From positions 3,484,001 to 3,548,000 of the forward strand of contig NZ_CP090557.1 in assembly GCF_021484805.1 (NCBI RefSeq): a stretch of DNA of 64,000 bases. Reading direction: 5' to 3'. The notes beneath the pieces were generated by a model. The model was not told where the DNA came from. It did no database searches and saw only the letters and a list, made by a program, of their open reading frames with translations. This DNA comes from Tellurirhabdus bombi. GTDB lineage: Bacteria > Bacteroidota > Bacteroidia > Cytophagales > Spirosomataceae. Of the stretch, positions 50,770 to 60,027 are shown in pieces. The number at the start of each line of letters is the position of its first letter. Position 1 is the stretch's first letter. The position numbers and the translations under genes are program-made.

Positions 50770-51579
50770 ATGGAACTTGTTGAGCCTAAAAGCCTGCCCC
50801 AAATCCTGTACTCCTGCTACGTGGCCCGCAGCCGGGAAGGTGAACAGTTTGTGCCCGAACACATTCTCAGCTACCAGATTGCGGGGGAAATCGCTGTCAA
50901 CGACGGCACAAAAGAACAAACCTTTAGGGCCGGCGATTTCCGGTTTCATAAGCGCAACCAGCTCGTTAAATTCGTTAAATACCCGCCCGAAAACGACGAA
51001 TTTAAGGCGTTATCGATTTATCTGGATCAGGAAACCCTGCGCAGCTTCAGCATGGAGTACGGGTATAAAGCCGAAAAACCATCAGAAGGAGAAGCCGTTT
51101 TAAGGTTAAAGCCGCACCCGTTGTTGAAAAGCTACCTGGAATCACTGGCCCCTTACCAGCAGCTAAACCCACCCACCGACAAAAACCTGCTTGCCTTGAA
51201 GTTGCGGGAAGCAATTCTGGTCTTGTTGCAAGCGGCTCCGGAATTGAAGGAAGTACTGTTTGATTTCACGGACCCCGGCAAAATCGATCTGGAAGCGTTC
51301 ATGAACAAAAATTTCCACTTCAACGTGGAATTGAAGCGCTTTGCCTATTTGACGGGTCGCAGCCTGGCGACGTTCAAGCGGGATTTTGAGAAGCAATTTC
51401 ACCTATCGCCTGGCCGCTGGTTGCAGCAGCGCCGGTTGCAGGAAGCACACTACCGCATTAAAGAAAAAGGAGCCATGCCGTCGGACGTTTACCTGGATCT
51501 CGGCTTCGAAGACCTGTCGCACTTTTCGTTTGCGTTTAAAAAAATGTACGGCGTCGCTCCTTCTAAATTACAATCCTAA
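50770..51579 (+). CDS. AraC family transcriptional regulator
   Basis: 269 residues from ATG 50770 (MELVEPKSLPQIL); the longer frame has 15 poorly folded residues. The N-terminal region is a cupin-like sensor (ILSYQIAGEIAVNDGTKEQTF, RAGDFRFHKRNQ). The C-terminal ~100 residues carry two helix-turn-helix motifs (ELKRFAYLTGRSLATFKRDF, VYLDLGFEDLSHFSFAFKKM) and end in the family's GVAPSKLQS. It lies just after the SDR gene and is likely to regulate it. Confidence 0.9.
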   Translation: MELVEPKSLPQILYSCYVARSREGEQFVPEHILSYQIAGEIAVNDGTKEQTFRAGDFRFHKRNQLVKFVKYPPENDEFKALSIYLDQETLRSFSMEYGYKAEKPSEGEAVLRLKPHPLLKSYLESLAPYQQLNPPTDKNLLALKLREAILVLLQAAPELKEVLFDFTDPGKIDLEAFMNKNFHFNVELKRFAYLTGRSLATFKRDFEKQFHLSPGRWLQQRRLQEAHYRIKEKGAMPSDVYLDLGFEDLSHFSFAFKKMYGVAPSKLQS

Positions 51580-51961
51580 ACCCCGTTAATTGCTTATCCT
51601 TGTGGCCACGATCAACCACGCACGATAGTCGCTTGGTTTTTTTTACTCATACCCACTGGCCGAGCCATTTGCCTATCTCCCATTGATTTTGAACCTGTTG
51701 AACGAAGTTCTGAGAGGCCCGCAAGCGTTGTACATCTTCTTCTATCGCTGAAATTAACGCCATCTGAAAAAATGATTTAGCGAGCCCACTGGCTCTTATT
51801 TTGGGGGAGCGAAATAGGATATTTACTCAATTCTGCTTTTTTTTAGATTCAATTAAAGCAAAGTGCTTGAGCACCTTACTCTTAAAAGGTTCGCCCAAAG
51901 CCTACTCTCTGATAGCTAGACCCGAACAAAGGAATTTTCAAAACGCCAAGTAACGAGTTAA
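51580..51961. other. 382-base gap between the AraC and double-kinase genes
   Basis: No gene in the track. It contains a possible small reading frame on the minus strand (51647-51763, annotated separately) and a palindrome GTGCTTGAGCAC at 51863-51874 that could be an operator. The rest is AT-rich upstream sequence of the kinase gene. Confidence 0.5.
51647..51763 (-). CDS. Possible small protein or C-terminal gene remnant (38 aa)
   Basis: From ATG 51763 the minus strand reads MALISAIEEDVQRLRASQ, then NFVQQVQNQWEIGKWLGQWV and stop. The frame continues upstream of the ATG for about 22 more sensible codons (RSPKIRASGLAKSFFQ) before a TGA. The amphipathic helix and regular composition look coding, but length is small and no family is recognised. 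It may be the tail of a decayed gene. Confidence 0.22.
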   Translation of the reverse strand: MALISAIEEDVQRLRASQNFVQQVQNQWEIGKWLGQWV

Positions 51962-54900
51962 ATGATCCTACTGAATGAGACAGAATCGACGGAGCAATTT
52001 CTGGCCGGTGGCGGCGAAATGGGGAAATTGATCCGGTCGATGGACTGGTCGCAAACCCCGCTGGGGCCCGTTTCTTCCTGGCCCCAAAGCCTACGCACCT
52101 CCGTTAGTCTATGTCTCTCCTCCACGTTTCCCATCCTGATTGCCTGGGGTCCGGAAACAATCCAGATTTATAATGATAGCTACCGGCCCATTTGCGGCGC
52201 CAAACACCCCGAATCCATGGGGCAAAACTTTAGGATTTGCTGGGAAACGGCGCTACCCGTTGTAGGCGATGCCTTTACCCGTGGGCAGGAAGGCGAAGGA
52301 ACCTACATCAAGGACCAGCGCATGTTTCTGGACCGATACGGCTATCTGGAAGAGGCCTTTATGACGTTTTCCTTCGCTCCGATTCGGGATGAATCGGGCA
52401 ATGTCGGGGGTATTTTTCACCCCATTACCGAAACGACGGATAAGATGTTGAGTGCCCGCCGAACCCAAGTGCTGCGCGATGTGGCCGCACTGACCGGGCA
52501 GGCCAAAACCAATGCCGATATTTATACCAGCTTCGCCGAATCAACCACTGATTTTTCGCTGGATATTCCTTTCCTGCTATTTTATGAACTTCAGGATGAG
52601 GGGCACTATGCCCGGCTTGTTCAGACAACCGGCCTTACGGAGGAGTACCCTGTCGCCCCTGATTATCAAACGCTTGAAGTCACTAAAACCCCGTGGCTGG
52701 CGGATCTGTCGCAATCGACCATTTTAAAAGAGCTGAACCAGACGCTGGGCGTACTGCCGGGCGGTGCTTACCCGGAGCCCGCTAATCAGGGCGTGTTGTT
52801 ACCCATCCATATTTCGAATAAAAAGCAGCCTTTTGGTTTTCTGATTGCGGGCGTGAGTCCCCGGCGGGAGCTTGATATGGATTATCTGAACTTCTACGCT
52901 TTGCTGGGAAATACGTTCAATACCGCCTTCTCGAATGTCTACGCCTACCAGGAAGAGCAAAAAAGAGCCGAAGCGCTAGCGGCCATCGACCGCGCCAAAA
53001 CAACTTTTTTTAGTAACATCAGCCACGAATTCCGTACTCCGTTAACTCTGATGCTAGGGCCACTGGAAGAGTTGCTGCGGGATAGAAACTTACCGGCCTC
53101 GGGCTTTCAGGAACCCATTGAGACAACCCACCGCAATGCGTTACGGCTGCTCAAGCTGGTAAATAACCTGCTGGATTTCAGTCGCATTGAAGCGGGGCGC
53201 GTGCAGGCGCTCTATCGCCCGACTGACCTGGTCAAGCTCACAATTGATCTGGCCAGCAGCTTCCGTTCGCTGATTGAAAAGGCGGGGCTGGCCTTTGTGG
53301 TTGACTGCCATCTGTTGAATGCTACGGTATACGTCGATGCCAGCATGTGGGAGAAAATAGTCCTTAATCTTATTTCTAACGCGTTTAAATACACCCTGGA
53401 AGGCCGTATTCACGTTCAGCTAACGCCCGAAGAGGGAATGGCGGTGCTGCGGGTTTCGGATACCGGCGTGGGCATTCCGGAATCGGAGCTTCCCCACATG
53501 TTTGAGCGCTTTCACCGGGTAGAAAATGCCGGGGGCCGGACCCACGAAGGCACGGGCATTGGGCTTTCGCTGGTCAATGAGCTGGTTCTGCTCCACCACG
53601 GCACCATTGACGTAACCAGCGTGGAAGGCGCAGGAAGCACATTTACCGTCCGCATTCCGCTGGGGAATAGCCATTTACCGACCAACCAGATTCTGGAAGA
53701 CGAAGCCAACGACGGCATTACCAGCCTTGCTGACGCCTTTTTGAAAGAGGCTGGCACCATGCTTTCGGGCGATATAGAGGCTAATCAGGACACACCCACG
53801 CTCAGTGATGGCGAAGCTGATAAATCGACCCGTATCCTGATTGTGGACGATAATGCCGACATGCGCACCTATCTAAATCGGCTGCTGGAGCCTTACTTTA
53901 CCATCCAAACGGCTGCCAACGGTGCTGACGCGCTCCAGCAAGTAGCCATTCATAAACCCCAACTCATCCTAAGCGATATGATGATGCCGGTGATGGATGG
54001 CAAAGAGTTGCTTCACCGGATTAAAATGAATCCGACAACGGCCCATATTCCACTTATTTTTTTATCGGCTAGAGCTGGTCAGGAAGCCCGCATTGATGGA
54101 CTGGAAGCCGGTGCTGACGATTATTTGGTGAAGCCATTTTCGGGAGCGGAATTATTATCGAAAGTGCGCGGGCAAGTCAATCTGGCGCAAACCCGTCGCC
54201 AGGCCGAAACACGTCTGCGAAATCTGGTGAAGCAGGCTCCGGTAGCCATGCTGCTGGTGAAGGGGGATAATCTGCTCATTGAATTGGCCAACCAGGCCCT
54301 GTTGGACCTGCTGTCTCACGACGAACGCATTATTGGCCAACCACTTGAAACAGCCATGCCAGAACTTTTGGGCAATCCGCTGCTGGAGCGCTCCCGGCAA
54401 GTTTTCAAGACCGGAGAAGCTTATTATGGCTGGGGCGAAGAAGTGCCAACGAGCCGCTCGGGGCGTCAGGAAATTGGGTATTTTAACGTAACGTTTACGC
54501 CTTATTACGAGGGCGAAACCATCACTGGGGTCATGCAAATGATTACCGAAGTAACCGAACAGGTGAAAGCCGCTCGCCAGATTAAAGAAAGTGAAGCACG
54601 TTACCGGCAATTGGCCGAAAAACTGGACATACGCGTTCAGGAGCGTACGCAGGAACTGGAAGACGCCAACACCGACCTGCGCCGCTCCAACGAGAACTTG
54701 CAGCAGTTTGCTTACATTGCCTCCCACGACTTGCAGGAGCCCCTGCGTAAAATTCAGTCATTTGGCGATTTGTTGAAGAGACACTACGCCGACCAGTTAG
54801 GCGAAGGAGCGGAACACCTGGAACGCATGCAGACCGCCGCAAGCCGTATGTCCACCCTCATCCGCGATCTGCTTCTCTTTTCGCGCATTGCTACCCGGCA

Positions 54901-55399
54901 GGATGTCCGGACAACGGTGCCGCTGATCCACATCATCAATACCGTTTTGCTGGATCTGGAACTAACGATTCAGGAAACGGGGGCAATCATCGAAATCGAC
55001 CCTTTGCCAACTGTGCTGGGCGATCGATCGCAGTTGGGCCAGTTGTTTCAAAATCTTTTAAGTAATTCGCTGAAATTCAGACAATCTAACCTAACACCCC
55101 GGATTCAAATTCGCTGGGAAATCCTGGCAGCTTCGGACTTACCGCCCACGGTAAAGCCAACTCGGCAGGCCGGAACGTACCACCGCCTGGAAGTAATCGA
55201 CAATGGGATTGGTTTTGAGGAGCAGTACGCCGACCGCATCTTTCAGGTTTTCCAGCGCCTGCACGGAAAGAGCCAGTATGCCGGAACAGGAATTGGCCTG
55301 GCGATTTGTAACAAAGTAGTTGCCAACCACGGCGGGGCGATCACCGCCCGCAGCCAGCCGGGACAGGGTGCCACGTTCAGCGTCTACTTGCCCTCCTAG
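51962..55399 (+). CDS. Soluble sensor histidine kinase with two kinase modules and a receiver
   Basis: 1145 residues, no transmembrane helix. Order: N-terminal PAS-type domain (~20-165: MDWSQTPLGPVSSWPQSLRT), a GAF-like region (~175-325), histidine kinase 1 with NISHEFRTPLTLMLGP (His ~354) and ATPase, a receiver with LIVDDNADMRTYLN (~625-740, DMMMP), a second PAS (~750-870), and histidine kinase 2 with IASHDLQEPLRKIQSF (His ~922) and ATPase (to the end). The two kinases carry different H-box types. The signal is cytosolic and unknown, possibly light, redox or a small molecule. No response regulator gene is adjacent. Confidence 0.9.
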   Translation: MILLNETESTEQFLAGGGEMGKLIRSMDWSQTPLGPVSSWPQSLRTSVSLCLSSTFPILIAWGPETIQIYNDSYRPICGAKHPESMGQNFRICWETALPVVGDAFTRGQEGEGTYIKDQRMFLDRYGYLEEAFMTFSFAPIRDESGNVGGIFHPITETTDKMLSARRTQVLRDVAALTGQAKTNADIYTSFAESTTDFSLDIPFLLFYELQDEGHYARLVQTTGLTEEYPVAPDYQTLEVTKTPWLADLSQSTILKELNQTLGVLPGGAYPEPANQGVLLPIHISNKKQPFGFLIAGVSPRRELDMDYLNFYALLGNTFNTAFSNVYAYQEEQKRAEALAAIDRAKTTFFSNISHEFRTPLTLMLGPLEELLRDRNLPASGFQEPIETTHRNALRLLKLVNNLLDFSRIEAGRVQALYRPTDLVKLTIDLASSFRSLIEKAGLAFVVDCHLLNATVYVDASMWEKIVLNLISNAFKYTLEGRIHVQLTPEEGMAVLRVSDTGVGIPESELPHMFERFHRVENAGGRTHEGTGIGLSLVNELVLLHHGTIDVTSVEGAGSTFTVRIPLGNSHLPTNQILEDEANDGITSLADAFLKEAGTMLSGDIEANQDTPTLSDGEADKSTRILIVDDNADMRTYLNRLLEPYFTIQTAANGADALQQVAIHKPQLILSDMMMPVMDGKELLHRIKMNPTTAHIPLIFLSARAGQEARIDGLEAGADDYLVKPFSGAELLSKVRGQVNLAQTRRQAETRLRNLVKQAPVAMLLVKGDNLLIELANQALLDLLSHDERIIGQPLETAMPELLGNPLLERSRQVFKTGEAYYGWGEEVPTSRSGRQEIGYFNVTFTPYYEGETITGVMQMITEVTEQVKAARQIKESEARYRQLAEKLDIRVQERTQELEDANTDLRRSNENLQQFAYIASHDLQEPLRKIQSFGDLLKRHYADQLGEGAEHLERMQTAASRMSTLIRDLLLFSRIATRQDVRTTVPLIHIINTVLLDLELTIQETGAIIEIDPLPTVLGDRSQLGQLFQNLLSNSLKFRQSNLTPRIQIRWEILAASDLPPTVKPTRQAGTYHRLEVIDNGIGFEEQYADRIFQVFQRLHGKSQYAGTGIGLAICNKVVANHGGAITARSQPGQGATFSVYLPS

Positions 55400-55401
55400 G
55401 C

Positions 55402-56553
55402 TTATTTCGAAAGACGTAAAAACTTTCCCATAAACGACCAGGGCGTGTGTGAGCTCTGGTCGTTTTTAGCTTCTTTCGCCCGGTTCAACGCGCCCAAAAA
55501 AAGGTAATATCCCTGCGCATGCCATTGCTTAAATCGCTCGCTCCCAACGGGGTCATACTGCGGCAGAAAATCAATAAGTCGACTGATATCAAATGAATTA
55601 GCGGCGATTCCCGCCCCAATCCGTTGCCCATCGAGCGCATTGCAGGCTTGCTCAAAATGATTGGGCTGGGGTATCATCAGAACGGGTTTTCCCAGGTAAA
55701 GCGCTTCACAAACGGCCTCAAAACCAGCCGTCGTAATAACGGCCCGAGCGCCTTGCATCGCCTTTAGAAAATGGGTACTGCTAATGGCGTGGTACTTCAG
55801 TGTATCATCCACTTTTTCCGCAACGGCTTTGGCATCCGCATGAAAACAGCGCAAGGAAACATCCGGCCGCTGGTGGTGGGCTTTCACCAATTGCGTCACC
55901 AGCGCCGACTGGCTCACGTAAGTCAGTACGTAATCTCCCGAAACAGGCTTAAGATCAAGCACTTCCTGACGCAAAAGCGGAGGCACTACCCGCAATCGCC
56001 GACGCGGGACATTAAGCTGCCGATCAAAGGAAAGTGCCAGCAATTCGTGCGCTCCCCAGGCCGTTAGTTGGCTATTTAGCCGGAATAACCAGCGGTGCCA
56101 CCGTTTCCCCGCCGGAAACAGAAAAACCGGATGGAAAGACAGGTACTGGTGCGCAATGCAGATCATGGGTGCTGCCGGACGGTAGTAAGCGTAGGTCAGC
56201 CCGCCCAACAACTCGTAAAAATTAATAACTACCTCTGGCTGCTGTTTTTCGATTTCGTCCCGGATGGCCCGCATGCTTTTCCAGAGCGCCGGACTTTGGC
56301 TGAGGCCGCGAAAGAGTGTTTTAACCGGATCCAGGGCATTTGTTACGGAATTATACACCAAGGCCGGACTGGTGAAAGGGATGACCGGGGCATTAAACTT
56401 CTCGGCGAAAAATTGGGGAACGGGTCGGTTTTCTGCCACGCCGACCATTGCGCCCACCACGGTATGGCCCGCCGTTTCCACCAGTTGACAAAGAGCCAGC
56501 GCCTGGGTCAGATGCCCACGACCTTCACCCTGCACTAAAAAAAGAATACGCAT
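55402..56553 (-). CDS. MurG-like glycosyltransferase (GT-B fold)
   Basis: 383 residues from ATG 56553 (MRILFLVQGEGRGHLTQALAL); the upstream ATG adds four residues. The N-terminal loop GEGRGHLTQA and the C-terminal AVITTAGFEAVCEALYLGKPVLMIPQPNHFEQACNA are those of GT28/MurG-like and diglucosyl-type transferases that use a UDP-sugar. The acceptor is unknown. Its stop codon lies 2 bases from the kinase stop, and an intrinsic terminator for the kinase gene lies inside its last ~25 codons. Confidence 0.82.
   Translation of the reverse strand: MRILFLVQGEGRGHLTQALALCQLVETAGHTVVGAMVGVAENRPVPQFFAEKFNAPVIPFTSPALVYNSVTNALDPVKTLFRGLSQSPALWKSMRAIRDEIEKQQPEVVINFYELLGGLTYAYYRPAAPMICIAHQYLSFHPVFLFPAGKRWHRWLFRLNSQLTAWGAHELLALSFDRQLNVPRRRLRVVPPLLRQEVLDLKPVSGDYVLTYVSQSALVTQLVKAHHQRPDVSLRCFHADAKAVAEKVDDTLKYHAISSTHFLKAMQGARAVITTAGFEAVCEALYLGKPVLMIPQPNHFEQACNALDGQRIGAGIAANSFDISRLIDFLPQYDPVGSERFKQWHAQGYYLFLGALNRAKEAKNDQSSHTPWSFMGKFLRLSK
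55432..55467 (+). terminator. Terminator of the double-kinase gene, inside the coding end of the glycosyltransferase gene
   Basis: AAACGACCAG (55432-55441) pairs perfectly with CTGGTCGTTT (55456-55465) and TTT follows. It lies on the plus strand 33 bases after the kinase stop, within the reading frame of the convergent glycosyltransferase. Confidence 0.78.
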
Positions 56554-56635
56554 AATGTTGTTCATCGGCTTGCTTTCAACGCCGGGCGAAACTAGTATTC
56601 TTCTATAAAGTCATGATTACGGGCACGTTACTAAA

Positions 56636-57376
56636 TCACGAACCTTTTTCGGCGTCCGGCTCTTTCTTAAACCGGTACAAATAAGGTGTTTTATGCGGCG
56701 TACCTACCCGGCGTTCCGCGAGCCGTTCTAAAGCCGTTGAGGCCATCATTTTGCGGTAGAAGTTGCGGGAGTCCAGCGAGTGGCCTAAAATGGTTTCGTG
56801 CAACCGTTGCAGTTCGGGAATCGTGAAGGCTTCCGGCAATAAATGGCCCAGCGGTTGTTCACTAAGCTGCTTACGCAATGACCCGAGCGCCACATCAATA
56901 ATCTGGTTGTGGTCGAAAAGTAAGGCGGGTAATTCATCCAGGCTCCACCAGCGGCATTCCTCGGTCAAAAGATCGGGCATAGGAACCACTTTGGAGTGCT
57001 CTACCAGGGCGTAGTAACCCATGGAAATGGTGCGCTCCGACCACTGCACGCCCTGAATCGGTAGGTTTATCTTTCGCCAGGTTTCTTCCTGGTTATAGCG
57101 CTCTATTTGCCCAAAAACGTGAAATTGTCGGAGGTAGAGTGCATACAGACCCGTCCGTTCCTGCATAATCCGCTGGGCTGCGTCATCGACGGATTCTGTT
57201 TTTTTGATAAATCCACCGGGTAAACTCCATTCATTCGTACCCTTCCAGCGCAGCAACAGCACCTTCAGTTGGTTTTGGTGAAAGCCGAAGATCACGCCAT
57301 CAATGGACAAATAATGAATGCACAGCTCGGAGACTTCCTGGTAATAACGAATGACCTTTTGGTTATACTCGATCAT
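56636..57376 (-). CDS. Nudix-related transcriptional regulator (NrtR/AraR-type)
   Basis: 246 residues. The N-terminal Nudix domain (to ~150) has the box at GGFIKKTESVDDAAQRIMQERTG, but the catalytic REx2EE part reads RIMQER, missing the first Glu, so hydrolysis is unlikely. The C-terminal ~90 residues form a winged helix-like domain (FTIPELQRLHETILGHSLDSRNFYRKMM) as in NrtR and AraR regulators, which bind ADP-ribose or a sugar-derived ligand. Divergent from three esterase genes with a palindromic site in between, it probably represses or activates them; in Bacteroides a relative controls arabinose genes. Confidence 0.82.
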   Translation of the reverse strand: MIEYNQKVIRYYQEVSELCIHYLSIDGVIFGFHQNQLKVLLLRWKGTNEWSLPGGFIKKTESVDDAAQRIMQERTGLYALYLRQFHVFGQIERYNQEETWRKINLPIQGVQWSERTISMGYYALVEHSKVVPMPDLLTEECRWWSLDELPALLFDHNQIIDVALGSLRKQLSEQPLGHLLPEAFTIPELQRLHETILGHSLDSRNFYRKMMASTALERLAERRVGTPHKTPYLYRFKKEPDAEKGS

Positions 57377-57419
57377 AAAATTTCACAAAAATGAGAGATA
57401 CCCAACCGATGTATCGCAT

Positions 57420-57442
57420 CTTTACGTAGTTTTGACGTAAAG
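57420..57442. promoter_or_regulatory. Palindromic operator between the Nudix-like regulator and the esterases
   Basis: CTTTACGT and ACGTAAAG form perfect 8-base arms around a 7-base spacer (AGTTTTG). The spacer and the last T of the left arm make TAGTTTTG (57427-57434), an exact -7 consensus for rightward transcription. On the other strand TACCTTTA overlaps it as a weak -7. Binding there would control both genes. Confidence 0.65.
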
Positions 57443-57530
57443 GTACAGATTGTTCCCGCATTTCACTAAATGTGCCTTTTCATCACCCTGAACGATCTGG
57501 CTTTTTATCCTGAAGAAACGTCATTGGCTA

Positions 57531-58409
57531 ATGAAAATAAATCAGTTGTTTGTCTATAGTTGCCTGCTCTTTTTGTCCTTGTCGGCATACGGAGCCCGGG
57601 TCGATACGCTGGAGGTCTCGAGCGCCAGCATGAACCGAACGTTGCGGGCGGGGGTAGTTCTGCCGGAACGGTACCGTAAAGCCAAAAAACAGGCATTTCC
57701 GGTGTTGTATCTGCTCCACGGGGGCACGGGCAGCTTCCGGGACTGGCTTACCAAAACGCCGGATAAAACCCTGTTACAGAACCTGTCTGACCAGTACAAC
57801 CTGATTATCGTCACGCCTGACGGCGACCCGACGAGCTATTATTTTGATAGTCCGCTGGTTAAGAGCAGTCAATTTGAAACCTTTATATCCAGGGAGTTAA
57901 TTGATAAAATTGACAACACCTACCGTACCGTCCGCGACCGAAAAGGCCGCGTCATTGCGGGGCTGTCGATGGGTGGCCACGGTGCGCTGTTTATTTCGTG
58001 TCGTCACCCGGAGCTGTACGCCGCCGCCGGGAGCATGAGCGGCGTGATGAACATTAATACCGCAACCTGGAAAGTAGCCCCGGACTTTGCTAAATCCCGG
58101 TCCGAGAATTTAGCCCGCTTGCTAGGCCCACCGAAAGCCGGCGATGTTCCTTATCCGGGATACACGCTGGTAACACTTGTGGACCAGCTCAAAACCAACA
58201 AGTTACCGCTGATTCTTGACATTGGCGTCGATGATTTTCTCATTGATACGAACCGCGACCTGCACCGCCGCCTGATCGAAAACCAGACTCCCCACGAATA
58301 CACCGAACGCCCCGGCGCTCATACCTGGGAATACTGGGAAAACGCCTTGCCTTACCAGGTCCTGTTTTTTGCCAAAATTCTGAAAGCAAACAAAGTTATT
58401 GTTCCTTAA
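57531..58409 (+). CDS. Secreted esterase of the S-formylglutathione hydrolase/CE1-like type
   Basis: 292-residue alpha/beta hydrolase with signal peptide (LLFLSLSAYG). Oxyanion region YLLHGGTGSFRDWL, nucleophile in GLSMGGHGALFIS, acid Asp in LDIGVDDFLIDT and His in PGAHTWEYWENALPYQ. This family (esterase D-like) includes feruloyl and acetyl esterases on plant polysaccharides. It is first in the operon with two more esterases and divergent from the Nudix-like regulator. Confidence 0.88.
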   Translation: MKINQLFVYSCLLFLSLSAYGARVDTLEVSSASMNRTLRAGVVLPERYRKAKKQAFPVLYLLHGGTGSFRDWLTKTPDKTLLQNLSDQYNLIIVTPDGDPTSYYFDSPLVKSSQFETFISRELIDKIDNTYRTVRDRKGRVIAGLSMGGHGALFISCRHPELYAAAGSMSGVMNINTATWKVAPDFAKSRSENLARLLGPPKAGDVPYPGYTLVTLVDQLKTNKLPLILDIGVDDFLIDTNRDLHRRLIENQTPHEYTERPGAHTWEYWENALPYQVLFFAKILKANKVIVP

Positions 58410-58413
58410 TTCG

Positions 58414-59964
58414 ATGATGAAAGCGTTTATTTCCTTCATGCTGCTGGTGCTCCTGCCCTTTTTAAAGGTCGAAATAAGCAATTTTGAGGCAATCCGGGTC
58501 GAAGGTGGACTGGTATCGGGCGGGCAGAGTCAGGATGGGCAAGTACGCATTTTCAAAGGAATTCCGTTTGCCGCCCCGCCCGTCGGCAACCTGCGCTGGA
58601 AAGCCCCCCAGGCCGTTAAGCCCTGGTCCGGCGTGCGTTCCTGTACGGCTTTCGGTCCTAGCCCGATGCAAGCGTCACCGGCACCGTTTGGCCCCTGGAG
58701 CGCCGAATACCTGATTCCCAAAGAGCCGATCAGCGAGGATTGTCTTTACCTCAATGTGTGGAGCAGTGCAAAATCAGCCAAGGAAAAACAACCCGTTCTG
58801 GTGTGGATTTACGGCGGTGGCTTTACCAGCGGAGGCAGTGCTGCCCCCATTTACGACGGAGAAGCTACGGCCCGAAAAGGCGTCCTTTTCGTCAGTATCA
58901 ACTACCGGGTGGGGCCGTTCGGCTTCTTTGCTCACCCGGAATTAAGTCAGGAATCACCGCAAAAACCCGCTTCCGGCAACTACGGTTTGATGGATCAGAT
59001 TGCCGCCTTGCGGTGGGTGCAAAAAAATATTTCCGCATTCGGTGGCGATCCCAACCAGGTGACCATCGCCGGACAGTCAGCCGGCTCGATGAGCGTCAAC
59101 TGCCTGGTGGCAAGTCCATTGGCGAAGAATCTGTTCAACAAAGCCATCGCCGAAAGCGGTGCCAGCTTTGCCAAGCCACACCCAACTTTGCAACAAGCCG
59201 AGGAAAGCGGCCTGAAGATCGCTCAGGAATTGGGAGCCTCGTCGCTGGTTGAATTAAGGACTAAATCCGCCCAGGAAATTTTGCAAAAAGCCCAGGGATT
59301 ACGCGGGCCCATTCTGGACGGCTATGTCCTGCCGGAGTCGATTGCGGCCCTATTTGCGGCGGAAAAACAAAATAAGGTGACGCTCTTAACCGGCTGGAAT
59401 GAAAACGAAGGACTCCTTTTTGGCCCTCTGAAAAACGCCAGTGACTACCGCCAGCAAATCGAGCAGCAATACGGCGCAGACACTCCCCAATTTTTGACAT
59501 TTTACCCCGCTTCAACCGATACCGAAGCGGCAGACTCGCAGCGCAAAATCTCCCGGGATATGATTTTTGGCGCGCAAAACTACACCTGGGCCAACATCCA
59601 GAGCGACCAGGGTAAGCCGGTTTATGTTTACCGATTCACCCGAAAAGTCCCGGCTACCGGCGAATACGCGCCTTACGGGGCTTTCCACACGGCTGAGGTT
59701 CCTTATGCGTACGACAATCTGAAATTTGTCAATCGCCAGCTTCGTCCGCTGGAACGTGCCGATGCAGAACTGGCCCGGCTGATGTCGGCCTACTGGGTGA
59801 ATTTTGTTAAAACCGGGAATCCAAACGGCAATGAGTTGCCCCGCTGGCCTGTGTATTCAACCAAGAGCAAGCAGGTGATGGAGCTTGGCGATAAAACCCA
59901 GGCCCAGCCTCTACCGGACGGAGCAGCGCTGGATTTTTTGTTTACCCAAATGCGCAAAAAGTAA
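58414..59964 (+). CDS. Carboxylesterase type B
   Basis: 516 residues with a signal peptide (FISFMLLVLLPFL). The full carboxylesterase signature is present: EDCLYLNVW, WIYGGGFTSGGSA (oxyanion loop), GDPNQVTIAGQSAGSMSVN (nucleophile Ser), NENEGLLFG (Glu) and GAFHTAEVPYAYDN (His). It overlaps nothing but begins 5 bases after the previous stop, so cotranscription is near certain. An ATG at 58417 is an equal start candidate. Substrate unknown; family members hydrolyse many esters. Confidence 0.92.
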   Translation: MMKAFISFMLLVLLPFLKVEISNFEAIRVEGGLVSGGQSQDGQVRIFKGIPFAAPPVGNLRWKAPQAVKPWSGVRSCTAFGPSPMQASPAPFGPWSAEYLIPKEPISEDCLYLNVWSSAKSAKEKQPVLVWIYGGGFTSGGSAAPIYDGEATARKGVLFVSINYRVGPFGFFAHPELSQESPQKPASGNYGLMDQIAALRWVQKNISAFGGDPNQVTIAGQSAGSMSVNCLVASPLAKNLFNKAIAESGASFAKPHPTLQQAEESGLKIAQELGASSLVELRTKSAQEILQKAQGLRGPILDGYVLPESIAALFAAEKQNKVTLLTGWNENEGLLFGPLKNASDYRQQIEQQYGADTPQFLTFYPASTDTEAADSQRKISRDMIFGAQNYTWANIQSDQGKPVYVYRFTRKVPATGEYAPYGAFHTAEVPYAYDNLKFVNRQLRPLERADAELARLMSAYWVNFVKTGNPNGNELPRWPVYSTKSKQVMELGDKTQAQPLPDGAALDFLFTQMRKK

Positions 59965-60027
59965 AACACTTTTTGAACTGATCAAGACCCCTTTTTTACA
60001 ATAAACCTTATCTGGAATACCATCAAC

